IMG/VR virus record: IMGVR_UViG_3300027782_000151
Location: 1 to 42,198 of that record
Length of the DNA stretch: 42,198 bases
From: a virus
Direction: 5' to 3' (one strand)
A program made the position numbers and the translations under genes. Every line of letters begins with the position of its first letter. The first letter of the stretch is position 1. Below are positions 16,535 to 25,823 of this stretch, piece by piece. The notes beneath the pieces were generated by a model. It was not told the origin of the DNA. It saw only the letters and a list, made by a program, of their open reading frames with translations, and searched no databases.

Positions 16535-18088
16535 TTAGAATTGAGGAATTTCTTCAATCAATACTGTACGAGATAAATCTTCGATAAATACATCACAACG
16601 ATCTTTCATCCAGATCTCATATCCAGGGAATTTGTTTGCAGAACTCATACCTTGAGACTTAGCAAAGCCTAAGTGGTGACGAGTACCATCAATATAACCC
16701 CAAGTCATAGAAGGTGCACCCTTCATACGTACTTCACGAATGTTGTTCACCATAGAACCATCACTCATTGGAGATACATCAAATACCATGAATACAGGAG
16801 TAGATTTCTTATTTTGACCAAATTCCAAGTTTGTTTGAGGTAAGTCTAACTCTTTCAAGTGAATTAACTCAACACGACCAGTCTCACGAGTAACCATTGC
16901 ATCGAATGCAAAGTTGTATGTGATATGTTGGCCTTCTCCTTGCATGTATCTGTTACCAGAATCAGCCATGAAAGTTAAACCAGAATTTAAAGCATCTGTT
17001 TTTAAAGCTTGTTGGAATACGTCAAAGCCAGCTTCATTAGTGTACATTTTAACACGTCTGTCTTTAACATCCACACGTCTGTAGAATAAGTCACCAAATA
17101 CAGAACGAATTAAGTTCGCAGTGAACTCACCTCTGTTGTACTGTACTAAGTTACCATTGTTACGCATTCTGTGATATACACCAGCAGAAGTACGCTTTAA
17201 TTCTTGCTTAGAACCATTAGTCTTCACAGTACCAGGACGAGCCCAGATCATACGCTTAACTTTTAATTCTAACATAGACTTACGCATCCAGAACTCAATA
17301 AATGGTTCCCACTTAACATCATTACGAGTTAAAGGTAATTGGTTACGTCTTTGAGGAGCGTATACTAAGATATCTAAAGGTTTGCCAGAAGCATCTCTCA
17401 TCATCTTGTCATCAGCCCACTCAGTGATTTTGTGCTCATAACCATATGCAGAACCTAAAGATTCAAACATTGTGATTTGCTCACCTAAACGAGGAAGACC
17501 TAATAAGTCTTGATCGAATTCACCAATTGCAGCATCAACTAACTCTAATTCCACACCTACTTGCAAGAAGATAGAGCTTACGAAATCAACAGTTGGGTTG
17601 TCACTTACTAAAGTGAATGTGTACAAGTATCCAACGTTCCAAGGAACTGGATCTTTTACTACGTAGAAACGTGGACCATATTGACGTGTACCTACAGAGA
17701 TGATTGCGTTCTTAGAAAATTCATTAGTGTCAATGATTAATTGAAACTCTTGTCCATCAATACCAGGTTTGTTTAACTCCTGAGTAGAAACTGGAACGTC
17801 AATGATTTTTGGGAACTTGTAAGGTACTTGCACTTGCCATTTCCAAGCATCACTATTATTGTCGATATAGTAAGGTGTGCTCTTGTTAATCATATCCAAG
17901 AAGTCATTACTATAAAGAGAACTCTGAGTATATAAGCTGATGATCTTTTTATCATAATCAGCAGGCTCAGTTGAGTGAAAGCTCTCTAAATGGTTTGAGT
18001 CAGTCAATTTACCTACAGCACGCTTGTCCATAGAAGCGACTCTAGCATAGGTAAAACCAGTTAAACCTGGGATTGTTTGAATTGCCAT
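16535..18088 (-). CDS. Major capsid protein (probable HK97-fold, crAss-like)
   Basis: This 517-residue protein starts MAIQTIPGLTGFTYARVASM and has the size of the crAss-like major capsid protein. It lies in the expected place, 35 bases after a scaffold-like gene and downstream of portal and terminase. The composition is typical of a capsid protein: an early flexible N-arm, long beta segments (WQVQVPYKFPKIIDVPVS), few Cys and an even hydrophobic pattern. Codons are unusually regular (many ACGT-type third positions compared with the fibre genes), which fits high expression. The HK97 fold is known for the family and is inferred here. Its stop is followed by the hairpin-rich gap at 16376-16530. 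Confidence 0.85.
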   Translation of the reverse strand: MAIQTIPGLTGFTYARVASMDKRAVGKLTDSNHLESFHSTEPADYDKKIISLYTQSSLYSNDFLDMINKSTPYYIDNNSDAWKWQVQVPYKFPKIIDVPVSTQELNKPGIDGQEFQLIIDTNEFSKNAIISVGTRQYGPRFYVVKDPVPWNVGYLYTFTLVSDNPTVDFVSSIFLQVGVELELVDAAIGEFDQDLLGLPRLGEQITMFESLGSAYGYEHKITEWADDKMMRDASGKPLDILVYAPQRRNQLPLTRNDVKWEPFIEFWMRKSMLELKVKRMIWARPGTVKTNGSKQELKRTSAGVYHRMRNNGNLVQYNRGEFTANLIRSVFGDLFYRRVDVKDRRVKMYTNEAGFDVFQQALKTDALNSGLTFMADSGNRYMQGEGQHITYNFAFDAMVTRETGRVELIHLKELDLPQTNLEFGQNKKSTPVFMVFDVSPMSDGSMVNNIREVRMKGAPSMTWGYIDGTRHHLGFAKSQGMSSANKFPGYEIWMKDRCDVFIEDLSRTVLIEEIPQF

Positions 18089-18123
18089 TTGTTATCCTTT
18101 TTAATTTTTGTTATATAAATTGT

Positions 18124-19389
18124 TTATTGAAACCAAGATGTGGATTTAACTGCTGGCTTAGATTTCACTGAACTTTTTTGAGCTTGTCTGGCAACTTCAC
18201 CAAATAATTCATTAGACTTTTTGGTGATACCTGTCTTTTGAATAGTAGATAATGTAGGATCTTTCTCCATTATCTTCATGATCAACGCAAGTTTTACTTT
18301 GGTTGCATGATTCTCAGGACGTTTCAGCTCTAGAATAGTACGATCAAAATCTGTTAATGTTTCACCAGAATTTGTTTTGTACTTATCTGTTACTAGGAAA
18401 TCTTGTAGTTCACCAGCTAATTTAGGGTTAATTGGTATGCCATCAAATTCTTTAGCTTTAATCTTCTCTTGTAAAACATTGTTTACATTTTGATAGTATT
18501 GTTGCTTGATGGCTTGTTGCTGTTGTAATTGGGCTTCTTTTTGTTGCTCCAGTTGTTGAAGCTTTTGACCCTCTTTCTTTATTAGGACTTTATGATGTTT
18601 AGCAGCAACAGTTTCTAAATCACCATAGTTTTTTAATCTTTCTACTTCTGTTGTAACGTCTTCAGGTTCAAAACCTTGATCAGTTAAAGCTTGTCTGATG
18701 ACAGCTACTTGGTTACTTTCTTGTGTAAGATCCATTTCAGCAAAAGATTGAAGTTGGCCAAATGCACCAAAATATTCTTTAGGATCTATACCTTTTACAA
18801 ATATGGCATCAAATGCTTTTTGATAATCTTCTCCAAACTGTCCAATGAAGTTATCTACAATTTCAATAGCTCCTTTTTTCTTTTCTGCTTGGAAGCGTTC
18901 TAAGAATGCTTCAGGAGTATCTATTGGGGTATCTTCTTCATCTTCATCTTTAGAGAAAACACCTAGTTTGAAAAGGTCATTTGATAAAGCAGTAAATTGG
19001 CTCGTAGGAGCGTCTTCTTCTTCATCACTATCTTCTTGATTATCAGCAGTTTGTGCAGTAGCTTTCTTAGCTGGTGCAGCTGCTGGTTCGTCATCTTCTT
19101 CCTCGCCTTCTTCATCATCTTCACCATACAAGAAACTTTGAATATCCTTTTTAGAATCTTCATCTTTCTTTTCAGGTTCTGGATCTGAAGCAGCTGGTTG
19201 TTTAGAAGTAGTTTTCTTTGTTGGAGCAGGAGCAGGTTCATCTTTAATGTCCTGAATATCATCAGGGCTAGATGTTGCACTTTCAGGGGACAATAAGTCA
19301 TTTAATAACTCTTGACTACCCATTCCCATGTCCATAGTATCTTGAATACTAAAGTTGCCTATCTGAGGCATATCTAGATTTTCAGCCAT
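18124..19389 (-). CDS. Capsid scaffold-like protein
   Basis: This 421-residue protein starts at 19389 in the ACTACATATG context and has its own promoter-like element. It opens with a short segment (MAENLDMPQIGNFSIQDTMD). A long disordered acidic stretch follows (about residues 50-130; runs of Asp and Glu such as GEDDEEGEEEDDEP), then a helical region and a Gln-rich coiled coil (about 270-310; QQLEQQKEAQLQQQQ). The C terminus is basic (SSVKSKPAVKSTSWFQ). Position directly upstream of the capsid gene, high charge and helical content are typical of phage scaffold proteins. The basic tail would be the capsid-binding end. A role as internal cargo protein is the main alternative. Confidence 0.75.
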   Translation of the reverse strand: MAENLDMPQIGNFSIQDTMDMGMGSQELLNDLLSPESATSSPDDIQDIKDEPAPAPTKKTTSKQPAASDPEPEKKDEDSKKDIQSFLYGEDDEEGEEEDDEPAAAPAKKATAQTADNQEDSDEEEDAPTSQFTALSNDLFKLGVFSKDEDEEDTPIDTPEAFLERFQAEKKKGAIEIVDNFIGQFGEDYQKAFDAIFVKGIDPKEYFGAFGQLQSFAEMDLTQESNQVAVIRQALTDQGFEPEDVTTEVERLKNYGDLETVAAKHHKVLIKKEGQKLQQLEQQKEAQLQQQQAIKQQYYQNVNNVLQEKIKAKEFDGIPINPKLAGELQDFLVTDKYKTNSGETLTDFDRTILELKRPENHATKVKLALIMKIMEKDPTLSTIQKTGITKKSNELFGEVARQAQKSSVKSKPAVKSTSWFQ

Positions 19390-19418
19390 ATGTAGTTGTA
19401 TTTATTTGGTTTTCAATG

Positions 19419-19449
19419 TAAAAGTATATTAAGTTAAATTAATAGCAAA
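19419..19449 (-). promoter_or_regulatory. Bacteroidota-type promoter for scaffold and capsid genes
   Basis: Read leftward, TTTG (19449-19446) is followed by 19 bases and TACTTTTA (19426-19419), close to TAnnTTTG. It lies 29 bases upstream of ATG 19389, the same distance as the element before the gene at 6756. The gap 19390-19507 contains nothing else coding. A copy of the motif ATAATATAGCATTAA lies at 19483-19497. Confidence 0.65.
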
Positions 19450-19507
19450 GAGGGAAGGCTCTATATAGACCATTATTCAATATAATATAGCATTAATATT
19501 TTTTACT

Positions 19508-20038
19508 CTAATCTAATTTGTTAACAAAATTGTCATTTATTAGTCTAAAGCTTTTAATTGGAGCTAGATCTGTAAGTGTAACTTGTTGAACCTCAACTCC
19601 CCACTTACGTGCCTCAACCCTAACTTTCTTAGTCAAAGTATTATCTAATTCAGAATCTGTACATTCTTCCAAGGTCATAGACATGATAATGTTTTTGATT
19701 ATGCTTTGAGACATATCTGATAAAGCATCTTGGGCATCATACACTTCTAGTAAGAATGTTTTAACATCTGCTATCTTATACTTGATAAGTCCCTTAACTA
19801 CAATGTTTTGTTTGTCAAGAGTATATAAAGATTGGGCATCTAAACTTAACGTAGTTACTACTACATGTTGATCTATTACTTCATCAAAAAGAGGGATTTT
19901 CATATGCAACCCAGGTTTGAGAACAGCTTTAAATTTCCCAAACCTGAGCAACACAGCTTCTTCATAATCCCTGATGATGATAAGTGGGGTTATTTGTAAC
20001 CACCAGTTGGTTATTATCTCAATCAGTTTATCAAACAT
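19508..20038 (-). CDS. SPFH / band-7 domain protein (stomatin-prohibitin-flotillin-HflK/C fold)
   Basis: In this 176-residue protein, residues 1-25 form a short hydrophobic N-terminal region (IITNWWLQITPLIII) that could sit in or on the inner membrane. The rest reads as a complete SPFH domain: EEAVLLRFGKFKAVLKPGLH, then KIPLFDEVIDQHVVVTTLSL, the QSLYTLDKQNIVVKGLIKYKI strand pair, the helical AQDALSDMSQSIIKNIIMS and the terminal RKWGVEVQQVTLTDL. The long coiled-coil C terminus of host flotillins and HflK/C is missing, so it is a minimal form. SPFH proteins assemble into membrane-bound rings and regulate proteases such as FtsH. It lies two bases from the portal gene and just before the scaffold promoter. 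Its role in a phage is unknown to me. Confidence 0.85.
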   Translation of the reverse strand: MFDKLIEIITNWWLQITPLIIIRDYEEAVLLRFGKFKAVLKPGLHMKIPLFDEVIDQHVVVTTLSLDAQSLYTLDKQNIVVKGLIKYKIADVKTFLLEVYDAQDALSDMSQSIIKNIIMSMTLEECTDSELDNTLTKKVRVEARKWGVEVQQVTLTDLAPIKSFRLINDNFVNKLD

Positions 20039-20040
20039 AA

Positions 20041-22626
20041 TTATTTGGTTTTCTTAGCAGATCTATTCTTGGCATTCATTTGAGCAACTTTTAAATCATT
20101 TGCTTGGTTCTCTCTTTCTACTTGTAGTTTCTCTCTCTCTAGTTGTAACTTCTCAGAAGCAAGTCTACTCTTATTTTGAATATCCATCATTTTAGATTGA
20201 TAGTCTTTAGCAGCTTTAGATTGTTCATTCTGTAATTTACTAATTTCTAGTGCGTCAGGTACTCCATTTGAGTCTTTATCTGTTACAGACATACCCTTGG
20301 ACTCAGCCATAATTGTAGCAACCTCAACTTTATTGATTCTATCAAGATCTTTTTGGTAATCATCATGAGCTATTTTTTGATCATATTGTTGCTGAGCTTG
20401 TTGTAACTGAGCTTGAGCTTGTTCGTTTTGTTGATCTAATTGCTGTTGCTTTTGTTGTAATTGTTGATTTTGTAATTCATCTTGTCTATTCTTAAGCGTC
20501 TTGAATACCTTCTTCATCTGACGTACAGAGTTAGTACTATAAAGCTCAATGATATCATATAAGCTACCACCATTTTGAATAACAGCTTGAGATAATCCTC
20601 TAATCTCATTGAACATTTCTTTATCTTCAGGTCTGTTAGTTAAATATACTTTTAAATCTCTAAATCTAAGATCTGTACCATTTACAGTTACAAATGCTGA
20701 TTCACCTTCACTCGTGATATAAGATATAGTAGATTGTGGTTTTTTACTTTCAACAAATAAAGCTGCATCAATAATAGCTTGATACAACTGACCCATAATA
20801 TATTCATGTGCTACAAACAAAGGTTCTGTTTGAGAATAAGATTGTTGTATAGCAGTATTAGTACCTGTAGCTGATTCACTAGCTGATACAGATCCAAGTC
20901 TTTGCTTAGATAAACCAACTAATTCCCAACATTCATTCTTTATCTGTTGTGCTAAAGTATATCTTGCTTGGATCTCCTGCGTACGTGTAAGGTCTAAGCT
21001 TGTATATTGGTTAAAGCTAGAAGGACTCTTTAAGTTCTCTGGGCTATCATCCACAAATACTACTCCTCTATTACGTGCTTCCATTTCCCAGATATCTAAT
21101 GCATCTTGTGCATCACCATCTTTAGGAATAGGAATATGTCTAATAGACATTAACTGTACCTTACCTACTTCCTTCTCTAATAACTTATAAAGTTGATTCA
21201 TACAAACATTATAAATTACTTGGAAAGGTTTCATCATATCTACCAAGCTTTTAGCTTCTGTATTCTTAACTTCAAATGTTTGACCAATGATTGGACAATA
21301 AGGTAATAACTTATAAGGTTTAATGTGGTAGATATCTGGACCAATCTTAATACCTTGATACCATTGGTTAATCCATCCCCATTCTAATGATTCTTCTGTA
21401 GGTATAGTTTTTGACTTATAGTTTTCATCTACTAACAAAGATTGTTCATTACCCATTTCATCTAAGTAAATAACTTTACCAATCTTTTTCTTAGAAATCC
21501 AGTAAGCTCTTACTACAACATACTTATAACCAAAACTACTAACATTAGAAGTTAGTCCTAAGAAATCCTTAAGTCCATCATTGTTCTCTTTCATCTCAGA
21601 CTCAATGATCATTCTAGTTTGTAGAACTAATGGATCATATGTATCATATTGAATAGAGTCATTACCTGGAATAGCATTAGGGTTACCTAAATTAGATTCT
21701 CTAACATTGATAAGACCATAGTCTTGTAGTGAACTACGTAAGTGATCAATTTCATCTTTAGTTAAGTCTGGAATAGATTCAATAATCTCAGATAATTCTA
21801 ATACCTGTACAGTACCAGCAGCATATGCTCCTTGTGCTCTACCTGTAACATCTGAAATCCACTTTCTATCAGGAGTGGTTAAGAACCAAGTGTTTTTTGG
21901 GTTAGCTACTTCTACATTAAATCCAAGCTTTGAGTTATCTTCATAGATATGGAAGAACTCTCTAGCAGATATTAAAAGATCTCTAAATGAATCTTCACCT
22001 TTCTCTTTAAGATTAAATTCTAACTTTTGAGCTGTAAGAATATGGTTAGCCCATTTCTCAGCAATAGATGTATAACTATCTAATTCATCTTTAACATCCT
22101 CTAACGTCATTTGATTTAGCTCTTCTTCTTCAATCTCCTGACCTTCCATAGCAGCCTTTTCTTGTATCTTTTGTTTTGCTTGATTAGTAATATAATCATT
22201 TAACATTTGAGTTTTAAACTCTAGTTCTTCTGATTTACTATCATCATCAAATGCTTTGACACGAAATGCATCAGGTCTTTTACTGATCTCTCCCACTAAT
22301 TCATTAACAGGAGTAGTCATTATAGAATAATGTTTCACATACGCAGGAAGCTCAAGATCTGCTGTAAGTACATCTGTAAAGCTTCTAACTTCTGGTTCTA
22401 CATAAAAATCTTCTCTTCTTAAAATACCTTTAATAAGATCATAGTTCTTTACAAATGTATCTCTGCTTCTTACATATTCAGCATATGCTTTGTTAGCAAA
22501 GTAGTCCATTGTGTTCTTGATCCAGCTTTCATCCATCTTCTCTTTCTCAGTCTTAAACTGATCAGGGAAGATATTCAGATAAGCATATCTTATTGTTGCG
22601 TCTTTCGTATACCTTATAATTGCCAT
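20041..22626 (-). CDS. Portal protein
   Basis: This 861-residue protein is of the size known for crAss-like portals. It directly follows the terminase gene with a one-base overlap (22626). The N-terminal third contains helices and a WISKKKIGKVIY strand region. The central core (TPVNELVGEISKRPDAFRVK; PFQVIYNVCMNQLYKLLEKEVG; LSKQRLGSVSASESATGTNTA) follows the pattern of podoviral portal wing and stem segments. The last ~150 residues are a Gln-rich coiled coil (QLQQKQQQLDQQNEQAQAQ) and a charged helix (REKLQVERENQANDLK) that would form the barrel reaching into the head. It forms the dodecameric DNA channel at the special vertex. Identification is strong from position, length and layout. Confidence 0.85.
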   Translation of the reverse strand: MAIIRYTKDATIRYAYLNIFPDQFKTEKEKMDESWIKNTMDYFANKAYAEYVRSRDTFVKNYDLIKGILRREDFYVEPEVRSFTDVLTADLELPAYVKHYSIMTTPVNELVGEISKRPDAFRVKAFDDDSKSEELEFKTQMLNDYITNQAKQKIQEKAAMEGQEIEEEELNQMTLEDVKDELDSYTSIAEKWANHILTAQKLEFNLKEKGEDSFRDLLISAREFFHIYEDNSKLGFNVEVANPKNTWFLTTPDRKWISDVTGRAQGAYAAGTVQVLELSEIIESIPDLTKDEIDHLRSSLQDYGLINVRESNLGNPNAIPGNDSIQYDTYDPLVLQTRMIIESEMKENNDGLKDFLGLTSNVSSFGYKYVVVRAYWISKKKIGKVIYLDEMGNEQSLLVDENYKSKTIPTEESLEWGWINQWYQGIKIGPDIYHIKPYKLLPYCPIIGQTFEVKNTEAKSLVDMMKPFQVIYNVCMNQLYKLLEKEVGKVQLMSIRHIPIPKDGDAQDALDIWEMEARNRGVVFVDDSPENLKSPSSFNQYTSLDLTRTQEIQARYTLAQQIKNECWELVGLSKQRLGSVSASESATGTNTAIQQSYSQTEPLFVAHEYIMGQLYQAIIDAALFVESKKPQSTISYITSEGESAFVTVNGTDLRFRDLKVYLTNRPEDKEMFNEIRGLSQAVIQNGGSLYDIIELYSTNSVRQMKKVFKTLKNRQDELQNQQLQQKQQQLDQQNEQAQAQLQQAQQQYDQKIAHDDYQKDLDRINKVEVATIMAESKGMSVTDKDSNGVPDALEISKLQNEQSKAAKDYQSKMMDIQNKSRLASEKLQLEREKLQVERENQANDLKVAQMNAKNRSAKKTK

Positions 22627-24665
22627 TATGAAAACAATTTATTGCGTTTATATTTATTTTTTGATTGTCCAAACATACTATTTCTAGCATCAGTGAACAA
22701 TATATTTCCTCTCTTCTTTTTAAACATAGAAGTAACTCTTTCGTCTGAAGTTCCTCCTATCTTACCCATAATTGGGTCCATCTTTAAAGCTTGTGCTATG
22801 GCTAACTCTGCAGCTACAATTCTATCAAAGTTACCTTGATCATTGTATTGAATAATCTCTTCAAGCAATACAGGATCAAATATCTTACTTACTCCTAGCA
22901 CTTCTCTAATCACTTCACCAGCTTCATTCTTCTCTACAAAGATAGGACTTTCCATGTATTTTTTAAGACATGTGTGAAGGTAGTCAATTATCTTTTCACT
23001 TGAACGATGAATTCCATAATCTCTTTTAACTGTAGTGTTAGGAACAATTTCCTTAAGCCACTCAGGTTGTTTCTCTAAATAATGAGCATCACCTTTACTC
23101 TTCATATATTCAATAAAGGATATATCATCATTCTCACAAAGAGCTCTAGCGTTATAATACTTTATAAGAAATCTAGCTTGTTCTTCCCAAGTTTCTTTCT
23201 TATCAGGTCTTGCACAATATGAAGCTACAAACATATCTTGATACTTCTCACCACTAATCTCATGCATTCTCTTATATATGTACACAGATCCAAGTGAAGT
23301 TGAATATGCAGACTTACCTTGTCTATATGGATCGACTCCTGCTACATACAAACCATAAGGTGGATTATCTATAGGGAATTCATATATAACTACAGGTGCT
23401 TCTTTTAAATCTGAGTTCTTTAGAGGGAAGTTAGAGATAGGCATTTTGTCTGTAAACTCATGAGCTATCTTCTCTCCATCATTAAACAATATAACAGGTG
23501 TACCTGTTCTTTCTTGATTTAATAATCTAATCTTCTGTCTCTTAGCACTCTCAATATCAAATATATTTGTGTCCTCATTCAAAAAGATATCATCCACTTC
23601 TTGAGGGTAGTACATCTTTTCTTTTAAATAAGCTATACGATCACCAGCTTTCTTAAGTCTTTCTAAGTTATCATTTGTAACTTTTGTAGCTTTCTCCTCA
23701 TTACTTACAAGCATCTTAACATTATGTAAGTCTGATCCACTAGGCTCATCTAAGAAAACTCCAAGACTAGATTCCTCCTTTGCCTCCATTCTATATTTAT
23801 GGGAGATGAACAATCCATGAATACGTTTGTCATCTTTAGCATTATTATATGTAAGGAAATTAAAGTTATCTACGTCAAACATTAAGCTCTTGGCATCCAT
23901 AAATTTCTTCATGTCACCACCAGTCCCAGTAAGTATGGGGCTACATCCCCAACCATAGGGTGTAGTGAAGCCAGGAATAGCTGCCTGTAAACCTCTAAGG
24001 AAATTACCTTTACCAATCTCATCTATAATTAATTTACGTGGTTTTGTACCTGCAATTGCCTCTTCATTATTACCTTCATCAAGGTTACGTATTAGAATGG
24101 AAGAGAATGGGATACGTTCACCAGACTTGGTCTTTATACCTAGAGTCACTTGGTTCTTCCAGTTGTCCTCAATTCTCTGCCACCTCCAATACTCAGGAAT
24201 GAAATTCAATCCCTTGTCTATCTTATCAGTAATCAGTTTAATATCTGGGGCATTTAAGCCTGCTATGATATTCTGACTGTTTTCATCAAAGGTTGCACCC
24301 CATGCTATATAGGATGCTTCTAAAACTGACTTGGCAAAACGTCTAATACCTAGAATGACTAAGCCCCTCTTTTCTTGTTGAGCTCTGTCAATTTCGTTCG
24401 TCACAAGCCATTCGTTATCTCTTAATAGGGGATTGGCATATTTCTGTGCAATCCTCCCATAATCATCTATTACGTCTACTTCTGTATGCCATATGTTAAG
24501 GTGCCAATATAAAAAGGGGTTAATGTAAGTACCCCCCATCATTGCTCCATTCAAGCATAGTTCTCTGTGAAAGTCAAAAAATGGCTTACACTCAGCAGAG
24601 TCCTTGTCAGGAATACGCTTCTGATTTATGAACCAGTCTTTATAGTCTATACTTTGTAGTTCCAT
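22626..24665 (-). CDS. terL: Terminase large subunit (DNA packaging ATPase/nuclease)
   Basis: This is a 679-residue protein. The ATPase half shows a Walker A variant, GIRRFAKS at 106-113, and a Walker B with catalytic Glu, LIIDE at 212-216. The C-terminal RNase H-like nuclease starts near YVAGVDPYRQG (D445) with further acidic positions at ALCENDDISF and near KIFDPVLLEE. It packages phage DNA through the portal, cutting concatemers. The gene overlaps the portal gene by one base and shares its start with the stop of the upstream small gene (24665). The Walker A with Arg-Arg-Phe-Ala instead of Gly-rich residues is usual for phage terminases. Confidence 0.93.
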   Translation of the reverse strand: MELQSIDYKDWFINQKRIPDKDSAECKPFFDFHRELCLNGAMMGGTYINPFLYWHLNIWHTEVDVIDDYGRIAQKYANPLLRDNEWLVTNEIDRAQQEKRGLVILGIRRFAKSVLEASYIAWGATFDENSQNIIAGLNAPDIKLITDKIDKGLNFIPEYWRWQRIEDNWKNQVTLGIKTKSGERIPFSSILIRNLDEGNNEEAIAGTKPRKLIIDEIGKGNFLRGLQAAIPGFTTPYGWGCSPILTGTGGDMKKFMDAKSLMFDVDNFNFLTYNNAKDDKRIHGLFISHKYRMEAKEESSLGVFLDEPSGSDLHNVKMLVSNEEKATKVTNDNLERLKKAGDRIAYLKEKMYYPQEVDDIFLNEDTNIFDIESAKRQKIRLLNQERTGTPVILFNDGEKIAHEFTDKMPISNFPLKNSDLKEAPVVIYEFPIDNPPYGLYVAGVDPYRQGKSAYSTSLGSVYIYKRMHEISGEKYQDMFVASYCARPDKKETWEEQARFLIKYYNARALCENDDISFIEYMKSKGDAHYLEKQPEWLKEIVPNTTVKRDYGIHRSSEKIIDYLHTCLKKYMESPIFVEKNEAGEVIREVLGVSKIFDPVLLEEIIQYNDQGNFDRIVAAELAIAQALKMDPIMGKIGGTSDERVTSMFKKKRGNILFTDARNSMFGQSKNKYKRNKLFS

Positions 24666-24997
24666 TATTTTCTATTTGCTAAGAACTCAGCAGCAGCTCC
24701 TGATAACTCACCTTTACCTCTCACTTCTACCTTTGCTTCTTCCATGCTTCTTAGCTTATCTACCACCTCAACTAAAGCTAAGTAGTTCTTCATTGTTTCC
24801 TGAACAAACTTACCTTGTGCTTCTATAGAGGCTATCACCATAGGTAACATTCCTCCTTTAGCTGTAGGTTTCCACTCAATCCTATCTTTCAATTCATGTA
24901 GTGGGTTAGCATCAACATAAGCTTTCCATGTTTTGAGTTGTGACTCAGCCCATTCAAGCTCTGTATTTACATATGTAGTTTTCTTAATAGTCGCCAT
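24665..24997 (-). CDS. Small protein before TerL, candidate small terminase subunit
   Basis: I place the start at 24997 (MATIKKTTYVNTELEWAESQ), giving 110 residues. A Met two codons upstream is possible. The protein is helical (EWAESQLKTWKAYVDANPLH; VDKLRSMEEAKVEVRGKGEL) with a conserved-looking central KPTAKGGMLPMVIASIEAQG. It overlaps the preceding gene and shares a base with the TerL start. Position immediately upstream of TerL, length and helical oligomer-like pattern fit a small terminase, but no HTH is clear and crAss-like small terminases are poorly defined. The assignment is an inference. Confidence 0.6.
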   Translation of the reverse strand: MATIKKTTYVNTELEWAESQLKTWKAYVDANPLHELKDRIEWKPTAKGGMLPMVIASIEAQGKFVQETMKNYLALVEVVDKLRSMEEAKVEVRGKGELSGAAAEFLANRK

Positions 24998-25268
24998 CTT
25001 CATCCTCCTCCTTGAGGATATTGTCGAGGTCCATGCCCTCTTTGATTATTTTTTCTAATTCAGATTCATCTGTATGAGGAACATCCATCTCAATCTCAGT
25101 CTTGTATTTGCTTAGAGCAAAAGCAAGTTCTTTGTCTGTTATGCCCCAAATATCACCATAATCTGCAAGAGCTGTAGCTAGGTGTCTTCCCAAATTATAT
25201 GTAGGAAAATCCTTATGTAGTTCTTGTAGTATATTAATGACTTCTGTATAGTGAGTTTTTTTACTCAT
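24984..25268 (-). CDS. Small conserved protein of the packaging block, unknown
   Basis: This 94-residue helical protein (MSKKTHYTEVINILQELHKD) has an acidic C terminus (KEEDEDGDY). The segment NLGRHLATALADYGDIWGITDKELAFAL could form a compact helical bundle. It overlaps the next gene by 14 bases and sits six bases after the gene at 25274. I do not recognise a function. Its constant place upstream of terminase suggests a packaging or early-late transition role. Confidence 0.65.
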   Translation of the reverse strand: MSKKTHYTEVINILQELHKDFPTYNLGRHLATALADYGDIWGITDKELAFALSKYKTEIEMDVPHTDESELEKIIKEGMDLDNILKEEDEDGDY

Positions 25269-25273
25269 TAGTC

Positions 25274-25528
25274 TTATATTAATTCGTTTAAATCATCATC
25301 TGTTAACTTAGGAGTTGTGATCTCTATATCAAGATTTACTCCTTCAAAGTTTTTCTTTCCTTGTTCTGTCATATAGTCTCTTGTAAAAGCTATTCCCATT
25401 CTATCAAACTCTTTGCCAGGAACACCCACTACATCTATGTAGTCTATGCCTCTGTTATATAAGTCAACAAGCGTATCAATTAGCTTGTCCAGTGGAATCT
25501 TCTCTATTTTCACTTCCCTGTTTTCCAT
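25274..25528 (-). CDS. Small protein, unknown
   Basis: This 84-residue soluble protein starts MENREVKIEKIPLDKLIDTL. It has an alpha/beta pattern (IDYIDVVGVPGKEFDRMGIAF) and an acidic C terminus (PKLTDDDLNELI). The first 53 bases overlap the end of the zinc-protein gene in another frame, so the genes are packed tightly and probably coupled. No family is recognised. Confidence 0.62.
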   Translation of the reverse strand: MENREVKIEKIPLDKLIDTLVDLYNRGIDYIDVVGVPGKEFDRMGIAFTRDYMTEQGKKNFEGVNLDIEITTPKLTDDDLNELI

Positions 25529-25823
25529 ATATTGTTTGTATTAATTGTTCTTCATCTTCCCTAGAGTCCATTTCTGGTCCCCATTTTTCTATGGGACAGG
25601 CACAAGATAAACACTTAGTCTTGGCTGCTAGGGTACATCCACAATGTGTACAGTGTTTGTCAAACCTACGAGGTTTCTTGGGTTTGTTTTCAGAACACCA
25701 TTCACATGCATCACAGATAGCCATGCGTTCTTGACTCACCTGTCTTATATGTTCCTTCATGTCGTCTGCTGGAAAGAGGTTATTCTTCCACCCCTCGTAA
25801 ATCTGAGAGAAGTTGATCTTCAT
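25476..25823 (-). CDS. Cys-rich zinc-binding protein
   Basis: This 115-residue protein has nine Cys in three close groups: CDACEWC (37-43), CTHCGC (58-63) and CLSCAC (71-76). This is a pattern for two or more structural zinc sites, and PKKPRRF lies between the groups. The N-terminal ~30 residues are helical (INFSQIYEGWKNNLFPADD), and the C-terminal ~35 are acidic and flexible. The start at 25823 carries ACTACGTATG, a one-base variant of the start context seen at 6756, 16342 and 19389. It overlaps the IHF-like gene by 44 bases. Zinc-ribbon proteins of this type are frequent beside phage terminase genes; nucleic-acid or protein contact is the usual role. Confidence 0.7.
   Translation of the reverse strand: MKINFSQIYEGWKNNLFPADDMKEHIRQVSQERMAICDACEWCSENKPKKPRRFDKHCTHCGCTLAAKTKCLSCACPIEKWGPEMDSREDEEQLIQTIYGKQGSENREDSTGQAN

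Noticed and set aside
16349-16576. Short open frames on both strands in the gap after the capsid gene
   Set aside because: They run through hairpins and the capsid 3' end, and their composition is not protein-like; the RNA structure explains the region better.
24971-24981. A further ACTACATATG start context
   Set aside because: It lies within a gene in another frame and the ATG is followed at once by a TAA stop.
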